A stretch of DNA of 64,000 nucleotides from Chitinophaga sp. CF118 (GCF_900112615.1 NZ_FOMK01000011.1:62001-126000); one strand, 5' to 3'; counted from the first letter of the stretch, positions 1-9,558 are shown. Numbers and translations: made by a program. Notes: generated by a model not told the origin, from the letters alone.

Positions 1-611
1 GGATGTTCCTTCAGAAGTGGGTATGTTGCCTGTGCCAACAGGTTACCCTTTCCTTCCTCTTCCCCGATATTTAGCAAGCCTACAGTAGGATTGCTGTTTT
101 TCAGGATGTATTTGGAATAAAGGGATCCAAGCACGGCAAATTGTACCAGGTTCTCAGGTTTGCAGTCCGCATTAATACCTACATCCAGCAACAGTCCGTA
201 ACCACTGCCATCTCTTGGAACAAGGGTGGAGATAGTTGGGCGCTGTACGCCATCAATAGCTTTAATGGAATAGAAGGTGCCTACCATCATTGCGCCGGTA
301 TTACCTGCGCTGATAAAAGCATCAATTTTGCCATTCTGCAAAAGATAGAAGCCAATACCAATCGAAGACTGTGGCTTTTCCTTCAGTGCTTTGGTAGGAT
401 GTTCATCCATCCCGATTACCTGGGATGAATGAACAACTGAATATTTTGATTGGTCTAACTGTGCTTCAGTTAATAAGGGAGCCAAAGCCACCTCATCACC
501 AATCAACACCAGATGTACGTCTGTAGCACCAGATTCTAAAAATAATTTTACTCCTTTTACTGCTTCCGTAGGGGCGAAGTCGCCACCCATCATATCAAGC
601 CCGATTCTCAT
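1..611 (-). CDS. plsX: Phosphate acyltransferase PlsX (3' part outside window)
   Basis: Reverse-strand reading frame beginning with ATG at 611 and still open at the left edge, so the C-terminal part is missing. The N-terminus reads MRIGLDMMGGDFAPTEAVKG, the hallmark start of PlsX, and continues with a GNTGAMMVG stretch typical of the family. PlsX makes acyl-phosphate from acyl-ACP, the first committed step of phosphatidic-acid synthesis in the PlsX/PlsY route, at the inner face of the membrane. It lies 45 bp downstream of rpmF on the same strand, the classic DUF177-rpmF-plsX arrangement, so co-transcription is likely. Identification is firm; only the missing part is unknown. Confidence 0.95.
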   Translation of the reverse strand, partial: MRIGLDMMGGDFAPTEAVKGVKLFLESGATDVHLVLIGDEVALAPLLTEAQLDQSKYSVVHSSQVIGMDEHPTKALKEKPQSSIGIGFYLLQNGKIDAFISAGNTGAMMVGTFYSIKAIDGVQRPTISTLVPRDGSGYGLLLDVGINADCKPENLVQFAVLGSLYSKYILKNSNPTVGLLNIGEEEGKGNLLAQATYPLLKEH

Positions 612-656
612 GAACGATAGATTTGTCTGTTTGCGTCGGGGGTAAAAATAGTAAAA

Positions 657-851
657 TTATTTAGTGCTGCTTTGTTTTTCCAATACTACTTTTCCTCTGT
701 AGTACAGTTTGTTCTCAACCCAGTGAGCGCGATGTCTCAGGTGCACTTCGCCGGTTGCGCTATCTGTGCTTAAAGTATCAGCGAAGGCCTTGTAATGCGT
801 CCTTCTCTTTGCTGATCTTTGCTGAGAATGTCTGCGTTTCGGATTTGGCAT
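657..851 (-). CDS. rpmF: 50S ribosomal protein L32
   Basis: A 64-residue basic protein starting MPNPKRRHSQQRSAKRRTHY, the standard L32 N-terminus. It is a structural protein of the large ribosomal subunit. The CxxC zinc-ribbon pairs found in some L32 proteins are absent here (HLRHRAHWVENKLYYRGKVV), so this is the zinc-independent form. It sits between the DUF177 gene and plsX. A possible internal TAATTTTG box lies on the reverse strand at 947-940, just after the DUF177 stop, so rpmF-plsX may also be transcribed separately. Confidence 0.97.
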   Translation of the reverse strand: MPNPKRRHSQQRSAKRRTHYKAFADTLSTDSATGEVHLRHRAHWVENKLYYRGKVVLEKQSSTK

Positions 852-957
852 TTTATTTAATTTTAATTGTCTGTGTTAATTTCAAATACTTAGGTCTGTT
901 TTGCCCGCCATTTACGGCAATGTCAAGCTTCACGGAGCGCAAAATTAATTAATTCCA

Positions 958-1494
958 TCAATTTTGACGGAACTTATCTAAATCTTTCCAGATTGGATTG
1001 TCTTTTTCCTCAGATTGCTGAGTCATATTGTCCAGCATCTCAAGTATTTTCGGGTCACAACCACTTTTTCCCTCACTGTCAACCGGATGGATGCGCTGCA
1101 TGGGAATACTCAGGTTGATGAACTCATAAATCCATTCTGATACATTTAAATGGGATTCTGTCTTGGAGATGTACGCTACATCAGCATCTTCATCATCTAT
1201 CATCTCTTCTGGATTGTCAACCATCTTTACTACCTGGTTGAAATCGTCCCACAATTGTAACTCAAATGGTTGCCCGCAACGATCACAATTTACAGTTGCC
1301 GTACCGCCGATCTCAAATTTAAGCAGGAAAAAGTTGTTATTCTTTTCTAATAACAGCTTTACCGTAGCATTACAATTCGTAAAATCCTGCGGACCATAGT
1401 TTTCAAAAAAACTATCCGTAATTTGGTACTGAAATGTATGCTCTCCGGGTTTTAGCCCCACAAAGGCAATCTCAAATTCACGGAGTGGTTTCAT
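958..1494 (-). CDS. DUF177 (YceD-like) protein, L32-associated
   Basis: A 178-residue DUF177/YceD family protein upstream of rpmF. The ATG at 1494 is preferred over one ten codons upstream because MKPLREFEIAFVGLKPGEH matches the usual family start and a GTGAGGA-like ribosome site precedes it. A CDRCGQPF zinc-knuckle-like pair lies near residue 70, followed by an acidic stretch. In other bacteria YceD homologues are implicated in 23S rRNA/L32 assembly; in plants the relative is involved in 23S rRNA accumulation. It heads the DUF177-rpmF-plsX operon and has a good promoter box at 1529-1522. Confidence 0.88.
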   Translation of the reverse strand: MKPLREFEIAFVGLKPGEHTFQYQITDSFFENYGPQDFTNCNATVKLLLEKNNNFFLLKFEIGGTATVNCDRCGQPFELQLWDDFNQVVKMVDNPEEMIDDEDADVAYISKTESHLNVSEWIYEFINLSIPMQRIHPVDSEGKSGCDPKILEMLDNMTQQSEEKDNPIWKDLDKFRQN

Positions 1495-1521
1495 AAAAAA
1501 ATCCTCACTTTTAGAGGGATG

Positions 1522-1529
1522 CAAAGGTA
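1522..1529 (-). promoter_or_regulatory. Promoter -7 box of the DUF177-rpmF-plsX operon
   Basis: The reverse strand carries TACCTTTG (TAnnTTTG consensus of the Bacteroidota primary sigma factor). A TTTTTG element lies 18 bp upstream as a -33 match, and the chosen ATG is 27 bp downstream. The spacing and both elements fit, so this is a confident predicted promoter. Confidence 0.65.
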
Positions 1530-1630
1530 ATTAAATATTTGCAATTGCAAAAATTTCCTAAATTTGTCGATTCTCGTATATATCATTAAATGTATTAGAA
1601 TTGCCCATTTCCTATTTTGGTAACTGAATA

Positions 1631-3667
1631 ATGGCAAAATCCCAGATCAAAAGTACGCAGAAACACCTCCTGGCTAACCATTCCACAGTTGGCGGGCATG
1701 CTATTTTCTCACTTCCCATCAGCACCTTCCTGCAAAATAGTAATGCCGGAATCCTCCTAACGGACTCACTGCACCGGTTTATATGGTGTAATCAGGTATT
1801 TTTGCGTGATGCCGGTATAGATGCGTCTGCCATTATAGGCAAACCATTCACCGAAGTAATGATACACATGGGACAGCTCATGCGCCACCCGGAAGAGTTT
1901 GTAGCCAAAATGGAAGACATCCGCCGTAAAAAAAAGCCCTTCCAGGGACTTGAACTGACCCTTACAGATAATCGCATATATGAAATAAGTTATATACCCC
2001 TGCTGGAAAAACGCCGCTTTAACGGCAGTATCTGGCAGATAGTAGACATTTCCAGGCAGAAAATGATGAAATCCTACCTGGAAAAGGCCCGGCACCAGGC
2101 TGAAGAGGCCCGCTGGGCACAAAAGGAATTCCTGGCCAGCATGAGCCACGAAATCCGTACACCCCTCAATGTCATTATAGGAATGACACACCTGCTGGGG
2201 GAAACCGACCTGCGGGGCGAGCAACAGGATTATATCAATATCCTTAAACACTCTTCCGGCATCCTGTTAGGCCTCATCTCAGATATTCTGGATATCTCCA
2301 GAATCGAAGCAGGGGAACTACAGGTGAACCAACGTGAATTCAACCTGGCAGAACTGGTACAGTTGCTCAGACATACCTTTGAACTGAAAATGGGACAGCG
2401 CCCGGTAGAAATCTCTGCTGAAATAGATGATGAGCTGCAATCCCTCCTGGTAGGCGATGATATGTTACTGAACCAAATTCTGATGAATTTGTTAAGTAAT
2501 GCAGAGAAATTCACCAGAGAAGGGGAAATAACAATTAAAGTTACTGTCGAAAGCTGGCAGGAAGATAAACTCTGGATCCAGTTCCGGGTATGCGATACAG
2601 GGATAGGAATTCGGAAAGACAGACTGGAATTGATCTTCCGCAACTATAAACAGGCGGAACAGGAAATAAGAGAAAAATATGGAGGAACCGGACTTGGACT
2701 GGCCATATCCAAACAACTGGTTGAATTACAAGGAGGAACAATTCAGGTAATAGACGTGCCGGGATTCAGCACCTGCTTTTCATTTAACCTGCCTTTTATT
2801 AAAACACGTAAATCCGCTTCAACAATGGTAGGAGCCGGTAGTCAGAGTAAAAGAGCAAATTTCTCGGGTGCAAGGGTACTGGTTATAGAAGACAATCCCA
2901 TGAACCTGAGGTACATTATCAGCCTGCTGGAAAAATACAATGTTAATCACCAACTGGCAACCAATGGACCTGACGCGCTTTATTTTCTCGATTCAAGACA
3001 ATACGACCTGGTATTGCTGGATATCCGGATTCCCGGCCTGAATGGCCTGGAACTTGCGGTAAAGATTCGCGAAGATGAGGACAAACCAAATGTAGCAACC
3101 CCTTTGGTAGCCACTACCGCGCTGGCAATGGAAAGCACATTCACGCAGGCCCGTCAGGCCGGTATCACAGACATCCTGACAAAACCTTATACACCTGATC
3201 AGTTATTACAGGTGCTGAATAAGTATCTGAATGATGATGAAACAGAAATAATAATGGAAGAAACAACGAATACCTTCGGGTTCGAATTTCATGAGGAACT
3301 GGATGTAAAGTACCTGAATACTTTATACGAGAATAATATCTCATACGCAGCTGATCTGTTTGAAATCTTTCTGAAAACAGTGAATGAAGAAATGGTGAAG
3401 ATCCAGAAGCTCGTTGTAGACAGAGATTGGGAACAATTGAAGTTCCAGGTGCATAAACTGAAACCCAACTTTGCAATGGTAGGGCTTACCTGGATCAGCA
3501 ATAATATGCAACAACTGGAAAATACACTGAATGCCAATACGATACCTGCTCCTGAAGGGGTGGATGCACTCTTTTCCGGCATATCACGGGACCTTGAAAA
3601 GTTTTACCCCATTATAGCAAAAGAATATGAACGAATGAAAGAACTGGAAACCCGCAACCTCAATTAA
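1631..3667 (+). CDS. Hybrid sensor histidine kinase (PAS-HisKA-HATPase-REC-Hpt)
   Basis: A 678-residue cytoplasmic hybrid kinase with no transmembrane segment. Domains in order: a PAS-like sensor (about residues 30-145), a short coiled coil, a HisKA dimerisation helix with the phospho-acceptor His173 in SMSHEIRTP, an HATPase domain with N-, G1- and G2-type motifs (NLLSNAEKF, DTGIGI, GGTGLGLAI), a receiver domain with Asp464 in LLDIRIPG and DN acidic residues in VIEDNPMN, and a C-terminal Hpt domain with His608 in QVHKLKPNF. It therefore carries the whole His-Asp-His part of a phosphorelay. No output regulator is encoded nearby, so its final partner is elsewhere. A TAAATTTG box lies at 1559-1566. 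Its stop overlaps that of the converging kinase gene. Confidence 0.95.
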   Translation: MAKSQIKSTQKHLLANHSTVGGHAIFSLPISTFLQNSNAGILLTDSLHRFIWCNQVFLRDAGIDASAIIGKPFTEVMIHMGQLMRHPEEFVAKMEDIRRKKKPFQGLELTLTDNRIYEISYIPLLEKRRFNGSIWQIVDISRQKMMKSYLEKARHQAEEARWAQKEFLASMSHEIRTPLNVIIGMTHLLGETDLRGEQQDYINILKHSSGILLGLISDILDISRIEAGELQVNQREFNLAELVQLLRHTFELKMGQRPVEISAEIDDELQSLLVGDDMLLNQILMNLLSNAEKFTREGEITIKVTVESWQEDKLWIQFRVCDTGIGIRKDRLELIFRNYKQAEQEIREKYGGTGLGLAISKQLVELQGGTIQVIDVPGFSTCFSFNLPFIKTRKSASTMVGAGSQSKRANFSGARVLVIEDNPMNLRYIISLLEKYNVNHQLATNGPDALYFLDSRQYDLVLLDIRIPGLNGLELAVKIREDEDKPNVATPLVATTALAMESTFTQARQAGITDILTKPYTPDQLLQVLNKYLNDDETEIIMEETTNTFGFEFHEELDVKYLNTLYENNISYAADLFEIFLKTVNEEMVKIQKLVVDRDWEQLKFQVHKLKPNFAMVGLTWISNNMQQLENTLNANTIPAPEGVDALFSGISRDLEKFYPIIAKEYERMKELETRNLN

Positions 3668-4542
3668 AAAGCATTCAGAATCTCCTTCACATTATTATAA
3701 TAGTTTCCACCAAACAATAGCAGATGTGCCAGCAATGGATACAACTGGCATACACTGATACGTTGCTGCCATTCCGGCGCCAGAGGAAACATAGCCTGGT
3801 AAGTATAATAGAACCGGGTATCAAAGCCTCCGAATAACCGGGCCATAGCCAGATCCATTTCACGGTGCCCGTAATACACTGCCGGATCAAATATGCAGGC
3901 TTTGCCATCCTTGCCTACCATAAAATTACCTGACCACAAATCTCCATGCAGTAAAGCCGGTGGCTCTTCCGGGAAAATATTGGGCAAATGCCGCCACAGC
4001 TTCTCCATTTTCGCCACCATGTCCTTGTCTATCAGATGTTTGTCATATGCGGCCTTTGTTAACGGCTGTAAACGGTTAAAGGCATAGAATACGGACCAGC
4101 TGTTATAAAGCGTGTTATATTGCTTTAGGGTACCTATATAATTCGTTTCAGAAAAACCAAAGTGCGGCTGCGTATTCCGGTGCATCCGGGAAAGACCTGC
4201 ACCAAAATTCTCCCAAAAGTCGGGATTAGCACCACCTTTTTCCATAAATTCAGTAAGCAGAAAAGCCTTTTCACCTACGGTGCCATGATACAGGGGCGTG
4301 GGAACATTCAGGGTGTTCGATTCACGTAATGCAGACAATCCGTTAAACTCCCGGGTAAACATTTCAGGATAACACTTTGCATTGTTCAGCTTCAGAAAAA
4401 ATAACCCTTCCCCCGTAGAAAGCTTATAAGTTTCGTTAATATCACCTCCAGGCATTTTTTCTGCGTAATTAATATGTATTTTCATGCCCGACTGATAGGT
4501 AATTGCTGTTGCAAGTTCGCCCAGTAAAATCTCATCTGTCAT
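3664..4542 (-). CDS. Fructosamine kinase family protein
   Basis: A 292-residue protein of the fructosamine/ketosamine-3-kinase family (APH-like fold). The N-terminus has GGDINETYKL, the family's nucleotide-loop signature. The catalytic loop reads LLHGDLWSGNFM and the metal site is in CIFDPAVYYGHREMDLAM. These enzymes phosphorylate sugar amines on glycated proteins or small molecules, a deglycation repair step; the substrate here is not known. The ATG at 4542 was chosen because it matches the family start and leaves a 16-bp gap to the divergent DUF3810 gene; the longer frame from 4608 would overlap it. The 3' end overlaps the histidine kinase stop by four bases. Confidence 0.9.
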   Translation of the reverse strand: MTDEILLGELATAITYQSGMKIHINYAEKMPGGDINETYKLSTGEGLFFLKLNNAKCYPEMFTREFNGLSALRESNTLNVPTPLYHGTVGEKAFLLTEFMEKGGANPDFWENFGAGLSRMHRNTQPHFGFSETNYIGTLKQYNTLYNSWSVFYAFNRLQPLTKAAYDKHLIDKDMVAKMEKLWRHLPNIFPEEPPALLHGDLWSGNFMVGKDGKACIFDPAVYYGHREMDLAMARLFGGFDTRFYYTYQAMFPLAPEWQQRISVCQLYPLLAHLLLFGGNYYNNVKEILNAF

Positions 4543-4558
4543 CTTCTCGCGGATTAGT

Positions 4559-5644
4559 ATGGAAACAAAAGCAAAAATCAGGAATACAGGAGTACGTATA
4601 TTGATCACCGTATTGTGTATACTGTTGTTTAAAGTACTCTTTGAGGTGAGTCAGCAATTCGCTGATTTCTATTTTCATAGGTTTTATGTTTCAATAAGTA
4701 TATGCTTCCGAACGATACTGGGAAAAATACCTTTTAGCATTGGTGACGTAATTTATGTCGCCTGGATTATAACTGCTGGTATTTTTTTGTTAAAACTATG
4801 TTATAATATCTTTAAAACGAAATGGTATAAAGTTGTATTTCTTCTTTTAAAAGGAATTCTTGCCATTCTGGGCCTTTATCTCGCTTTTCTGATCCTGTGG
4901 GGATATAACTACAGCCGCCAATCTCTGGAAACAGATATGAAATTGGAGGTAACTGATTATAACACAGACCAGTTATACCGGCTCACAGATACTTTGTTAC
5001 AACGGGTGAACAACCACAAAATAGCCCTGGGCGATTCCCTGACAGTTACTCATCCGGGCCCGGACAGTGCACAATTGTTCCAGCAGGCCGTTGCTGCTTA
5101 TCAACTGGCGGCCGCTAAATGGCCCAGTGTAACGTATAAGTACCCCTGTATCAAACCTTCGTTGTATGGCAAATGGCTGAACTATATGAACGTGGGAGGG
5201 TATCTGAATCCTTTCACCGCTGAAGCCCAGGTAAATATTACTACCCCGGGTTTCCTGCATCCGTTTACTATTTGTCATGAAGTGGCGCACCAGGTGGGAT
5301 ACGCCCCGGAAGAAGAAGCTAATTTCGTAGGCTACCTGGTGGCGAATAATTTCCCCAACGAACATTTCCGCTATGCAGCTAACTTTGAGATGTTTATGTA
5401 CAGCATCCGCCAGCTGGGCAGGGAAGATACAACCCTGGCCGGCCAGTTATGGCGGAGAACGGTACCCGGAGTAAAAGCGGATCTCCGTTACCTGAGGGCC
5501 TTCAACGACCAGTATCGCGGTCGGGTGGATGACTATACCGCTATAATCTATGATCAGTACCTTAAGGCGAATAAACAGGAAAAAGGGATCCGCAGCTACA
5601 GCGAAGTGGTGGGCTGGCTGATTGCTTATTTCAGAATCAAATAA
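4559..5644 (+). CDS. DUF3810 family membrane protein with zinc-protease-like HEVAH motif
   Basis: A 361-residue protein recognisable as DUF3810. About three hydrophobic segments fill the first 125 residues (one from about 12-30, one from about 65-85, one from about 97-120). The rest is soluble and contains CHEVAHQVGYAPEEEANF, a HExxH zinc motif followed by glutamates in the position of a third ligand, so it is probably a membrane-anchored metallopeptidase-like protein. The activity is not established. Start codons of this gene and the divergent kinase gene are only 16 bp apart. The next gene begins 11 bp downstream, so the two are likely co-transcribed. Confidence 0.85.
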   Translation: METKAKIRNTGVRILITVLCILLFKVLFEVSQQFADFYFHRFYVSISICFRTILGKIPFSIGDVIYVAWIITAGIFLLKLCYNIFKTKWYKVVFLLLKGILAILGLYLAFLILWGYNYSRQSLETDMKLEVTDYNTDQLYRLTDTLLQRVNNHKIALGDSLTVTHPGPDSAQLFQQAVAAYQLAAAKWPSVTYKYPCIKPSLYGKWLNYMNVGGYLNPFTAEAQVNITTPGFLHPFTICHEVAHQVGYAPEEEANFVGYLVANNFPNEHFRYAANFEMFMYSIRQLGREDTTLAGQLWRRTVPGVKADLRYLRAFNDQYRGRVDDYTAIIYDQYLKANKQEKGIRSYSEVVGWLIAYFRIK

Positions 5645-5655
5645 AATACAGGGAT

Positions 5656-8265
5656 ATGAATGCAGAGCAAGAACGTTTAGGACAAACAGGCTGGAAAAAT
5701 TGGGGTTCTTATGTGAGTGACAGGCAATGGGGAACCGTTCGGGAAGATTATAGTGCCAATGGTGCTTCATGGGATTTTACCACTCATGATATGGCCCGTA
5801 GCAAAACATGGCGCTGGGGGGAAGAAGGTATTGCGGGTATATGTGATGAAAAACAGACACTCTGCTTTTCAATAGCACTCTGGAATAAAAGAGATCCCAT
5901 CTTAAAAGAACGTTTCTTTGGTCTTACCAACCAGCAAGGAAATCACGGGGAAGATGTAAAGGAGTTATATTATTATCTCGACGCTACCCCTACACATTCC
6001 TACATGAAAATGCTGTACAAATATCTGCAGCACGAATATCCTTATCAATGGCTGATTGATGAAAATGCCCGGAGAGGTAAAGACCAGGAAGAATTTGAAT
6101 TACTGGATACAGGGTTATTCAATGAGAATAAATATTTCGATGTCTTTGTAGAATATGCGAAAGCAGATACAGATGATATCCTCATAAAAATAACAATCCA
6201 TAACAGGGCGGATGAAAATGCCAGTCTGCATGTATTGCCTACAATATGGTTCAGGAATACATGGGTATGGGGCCGGCACGATTATAAACCAGGCATGTCG
6301 CAGGTGAATGATAATACCATCCGGTTGCAGCATGAAAAACTCGCAGTACAGTACCTGTACCAGCAGGGAAAAGGGAGAATTTTGTTCTGTGATAATGAAA
6401 CAAATAATACCCGTCTCTACAACTTCACTAATAACACCGCTTATCCAAAGGATGGGATTAACGACTATATCATCCATGCCTGCAATACGATAAACCCTGA
6501 GAAGACTGGAACCAAGGCCGCGATTGATTATGAGATCAATGTTCCGGCACACGGTTCCCATACAATCACCTTACGTCTGACCGACAAAGAACAGCAAAAC
6601 CCGTTCGAAAACTTCGATAGTATTTTCCAGTCACGTATAAATGAAGCCAATGCTTTTTACAACGAACTACATGGCAATATTCAAAGTGAAGATGAGAAAT
6701 TAATACAACGGCAGGCCCTTTCCGGTATGCTGTGGAACAAACAGTTTTACAGCTATAAAGTAGAACAGTGGCTGGAAGGAGATCCGGCAATGCCCATGCC
6801 ACCACAGGAAAGATGGAATGGACGTAACCGTAACTGGCGACAGCTCAATAATGAAGATATCATCTGCGTACCTGATAAATGGGAATTTCCATGGTATGCC
6901 GCATGGGATCTGGCGTTTCACTGTGTTTCACTGGCAATGGTAGATCCTGACTATGCCAAACAGCAACTGCTGTTACTTACAGAAGAATGGTACATGAATC
7001 CTGCCGGAGAATTTCCTGCTTATGAATGGGCTTTGGGAGATGTAAATCCCCCTGTACATGCAGGGGCCGTATACCGTGTTTTTAGAATGGATGCCAACAT
7101 TAAAGGAAAAAAAGATTACTATTTCCTGGAGGCACTTTTTCATAAGCTGGTAATCAACTTCACATGGTGGGTGAACAGGAAGGATAGCAGCGGGAGTAAT
7201 ATCTTTGAAGGGGGCTTCTTAGGGTTGGATAACATCGGAGCATTTGACCGGAGTTTACCACTGCCGGCGGGCATGAGAGAGGAGCAGGCAGATGCTACCA
7301 GCTGGATGGCTGTGTATGCGTTGAATATGTTGCACATTGCCCTTGAACTGGCTACTTTCAATAAAGTATACACCAGCATGGCCACCAAATTCTTCGAGCA
7401 TTTCATGTATATAGCAGGTGCGATGGCCAGTATGGGGGAAGGAAACAGCGGACTATGGGATGAAGAAGACGAATTCTTTTACGACCAGATACGGAAGCCC
7501 GACAACCGCATTGTAAAACTGAAATTTAAAAGCATGGTAGGACTGATCCCTCTTTTTGCAGTAGAGGTGATCAACAAGCAAACACTGGAAGAAAACCCGG
7601 AGTTCGCAAAACGGATGTCATGGTTTTTAAGACACAGACCCGATCTGGCTATGCTGGTATCCCGCTGGTTTGAAGAAGGGAAGGAGAATAAACATTTACT
7701 GAGCCTCCTTCGCGGACACCGTATGAAAAGACTGTTAAGCCGTATGCTGGACGAAACAGAATTCTTAAGTGAATATGGAATAAGGTCCCTATCCAGAAAA
7801 TATGAGGCTCATCCATACTCTATTAATGAAAATGGAATGGAACTGGTTGTTAAATATGCACCAGGAGAAAGTGATAGCTTTACTTATGGGGGCAACTCCA
7901 ACTGGCGCGGGCCTGTATGGCTGCAAATGAACTTCCTTCTTATTGAAAGCCTGCGTAAGTTCCATTATTTTTATACAGACGATTTCAGAATAGAATATCC
8001 AACTGCCTCCGGCAATTATCTATCGCTGAAGGAAGTGGGCACTGAACTGGCAAATCGCTTGCTGAAAATCTTCCTTAAAGATGAGCATGGGAAAAGAGCA
8101 GTATTTGGTAACAATGAAAAATATAATACCGATCCGCATTTTGCTGACCTGATCTTATTCCATGAATATTTTCATGCTGATACCGGCAAAGGAATAGGCG
8201 CATCACATCAAACCGGCTGGACAGGACTTATTGCAAATCTGATTAAGATGAAAAATAATCCCTGA
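5656..8265 (+). CDS. GH63-type glucosidase / MGH1-like glycoside hydrolase
   Basis: An 869-residue protein starting MNAEQERLGQTGWKNWGSYV with no signal peptide. It resembles the large bacterial GH63/mannosylglycerate-hydrolase-like family. An N-terminal beta-rich region precedes an (alpha/alpha)6 barrel, visible in conserved stretches such as FPWYAAWDLAFHC, EWALGDVNPPVHAGA and NSNWRGPVWLQMNF. Members hydrolyse alpha-glucosidic or mannosylglycerate-type bonds; which substrate is used here cannot be read from the sequence. The position 11 bp after the DUF3810 gene suggests an operon. The stop codon lies in a tandem 11-bp repeat array shared with the converging arginase gene. Confidence 0.88.
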   Translation: MNAEQERLGQTGWKNWGSYVSDRQWGTVREDYSANGASWDFTTHDMARSKTWRWGEEGIAGICDEKQTLCFSIALWNKRDPILKERFFGLTNQQGNHGEDVKELYYYLDATPTHSYMKMLYKYLQHEYPYQWLIDENARRGKDQEEFELLDTGLFNENKYFDVFVEYAKADTDDILIKITIHNRADENASLHVLPTIWFRNTWVWGRHDYKPGMSQVNDNTIRLQHEKLAVQYLYQQGKGRILFCDNETNNTRLYNFTNNTAYPKDGINDYIIHACNTINPEKTGTKAAIDYEINVPAHGSHTITLRLTDKEQQNPFENFDSIFQSRINEANAFYNELHGNIQSEDEKLIQRQALSGMLWNKQFYSYKVEQWLEGDPAMPMPPQERWNGRNRNWRQLNNEDIICVPDKWEFPWYAAWDLAFHCVSLAMVDPDYAKQQLLLLTEEWYMNPAGEFPAYEWALGDVNPPVHAGAVYRVFRMDANIKGKKDYYFLEALFHKLVINFTWWVNRKDSSGSNIFEGGFLGLDNIGAFDRSLPLPAGMREEQADATSWMAVYALNMLHIALELATFNKVYTSMATKFFEHFMYIAGAMASMGEGNSGLWDEEDEFFYDQIRKPDNRIVKLKFKSMVGLIPLFAVEVINKQTLEENPEFAKRMSWFLRHRPDLAMLVSRWFEEGKENKHLLSLLRGHRMKRLLSRMLDETEFLSEYGIRSLSRKYEAHPYSINENGMELVVKYAPGESDSFTYGGNSNWRGPVWLQMNFLLIESLRKFHYFYTDDFRIEYPTASGNYLSLKEVGTELANRLLKIFLKDEHGKRAVFGNNEKYNTDPHFADLILFHEYFHADTGKGIGASHQTGWTGLIANLIKMKNNP

Positions 8266-8317
8266 TCAATTCCTGGTTAATCTCTGGTCAATCCCTGGGT
8301 TAATCTCTGATCAGTTC
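8262..8317. repeat. Five imperfect 11-bp tandem repeats between converging stops
   Basis: Consecutive units read CTGATCAATTC, CTGGTTAATCT, CTGGTCAATCC, CTGGGTTAATCT (one base longer) and CTGATCAGTTC. The array includes the stop codon of the glucosidase at its left end and the last codons of arginase at its right end. There is no obvious terminator hairpin here, although CTGATCA units at the two ends are themselves partly self-complementary. Confidence 0.75.
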
Positions 8318-9258
8318 AGTAGCAGTACGTTTACGCTTCGTTGTAATATATTGAAGGCTATTTCCGCCATAAGGTTCTCTTTATCCAATGTTGGATTCAC
8401 TTCCGTGATTTCAAAGCAGCATATTTTACGGTGCTGCATAAATTTGGAGATGAGATCTTCCACTTCTCTTTCCCGTAATCCATTGGTAACAGGCGTGCCT
8501 GTCCCTTTGGAGATGGAAGCATCCAGGCTGTCCACATCAAAAGAAACATAGATATATTCGCAATCACTCAGGTAACGGAATACAGAGCGGGCTACCTGCT
8601 CTGGCCCTTTACGGCGTACCTCACTGGTTGTGATTACCTTCATTCCGTATTTTTTTATCAGGTGCTCCTCTTCCTTTTCATAGTCCCGTAAGGAAATGAA
8701 TACAATATCTTCCGGCAGGATCTTGGGAGCAATCCCTCCAATATTCTTCAATGCTTCCCAGGCTTTCAGGGTTTGATCATCTACATCATGAACCTTACAA
8801 TCCAGGTTGTCTTCTGCTATGGAAACTGCTACAGGCATGCCATGCATGTTGCCGGAGGGGGTTGTAAAAGGGGTATGGAGGTCAGCATGTGCATCTATCC
8901 AGATAGCACCTATTTTCCCCTGAGGCCTGGCCATCTTTAAGCCAGCAATAGTGGCACCTGCGGTGCTATGATCTCCGGAAAGGATTACCGGGAACAGATT
9001 AGCTTTGATTGTTTCAGATACACTTTTACTAATTCTTTCGTATAAAGTAAGTGTACCTTTAATTCTTTTGGCATAAGGGGATTCAATCGGCTCAAACAGT
9101 AGTTTATTCTCTGTTTCTATTGTTTCTGTAGGGAAATGCACAAAAAAGTTGCTCATAAAATCAAGCGCCGCAATTTTGATAGCCTCTACTCCCAGGCTGG
9201 CACCACGTGTACCTGCCCCAATCTCCGATTTTACCTCAATGATCTTGATGTTCTTCAT
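8311..9258 (-). CDS. Arginase (ureohydrolase family)
   Basis: A 315-residue ureohydrolase that hydrolyses arginine to ornithine and urea using a binuclear manganese centre. All metal-binding signatures are present: SGDHSTAGA, IDAHADLHTP and SFDVDSLDAS, followed by GTGTPVTNGL. Length matches arginases (about 300-320). The start MKNIKIIEVKSEIGAGTRGA at 9258 is preferred to an ATG nine codons upstream because it fits the family start. It could be an agmatinase-like member, but the arginase reading is better. It is the only gene of arginine catabolism in the window. Confidence 0.88.
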   Translation of the reverse strand: MKNIKIIEVKSEIGAGTRGASLGVEAIKIAALDFMSNFFVHFPTETIETENKLLFEPIESPYAKRIKGTLTLYERISKSVSETIKANLFPVILSGDHSTAGATIAGLKMARPQGKIGAIWIDAHADLHTPFTTPSGNMHGMPVAVSIAEDNLDCKVHDVDDQTLKAWEALKNIGGIAPKILPEDIVFISLRDYEKEEEHLIKKYGMKVITTSEVRRKGPEQVARSVFRYLSDCEYIYVSFDVDSLDASISKGTGTPVTNGLREREVEDLISKFMQHRKICCFEITEVNPTLDKENLMAEIAFNILQRSVNVLLLN

Positions 9259-9558
9259 AAAAGGGTGTTCTTCCTGAATAAGCAATCTACAGGATTTTAA
9301 CAGAACGCCCTGGTTGCCTTAATGTTAAGGCGTATAGTCACTTAGCATAAACGCTAAAGCAATTGCAATAAGGAAGGTGTATCTTCAAATAATCTTTAAT
9401 ATTTCAGTAAGAATGATGGATAACATGCAATTTTATACAACGTATTTTTTTAGTAGTTGCTGAAATGCTAATTTAAGGGGATTAAAAGATCTGATTTCAG
9501 ATAAATGAGACCTTGCCACGTCATGAGGCTCATGTTTAATAGCACCAAAAAACAATTT
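9259..9558. other. Intergenic region between divergent arginase and acyl-CoA dehydrogenase genes
   Basis: A 300-bp divergent spacer. A small inverted repeat, GCCTTAATGTTAAGGC, lies at about 9316-9331. The rest is AT-rich. I see no clear TAnnTTTG box, hairpin terminator or small gene. It must hold promoters for both neighbours. Confidence 0.5.

Noticed and set aside
1766..2251. Reverse-strand frame within the histidine kinase
   Set aside because: Opposite-strand shadow of well conserved kinase codons.
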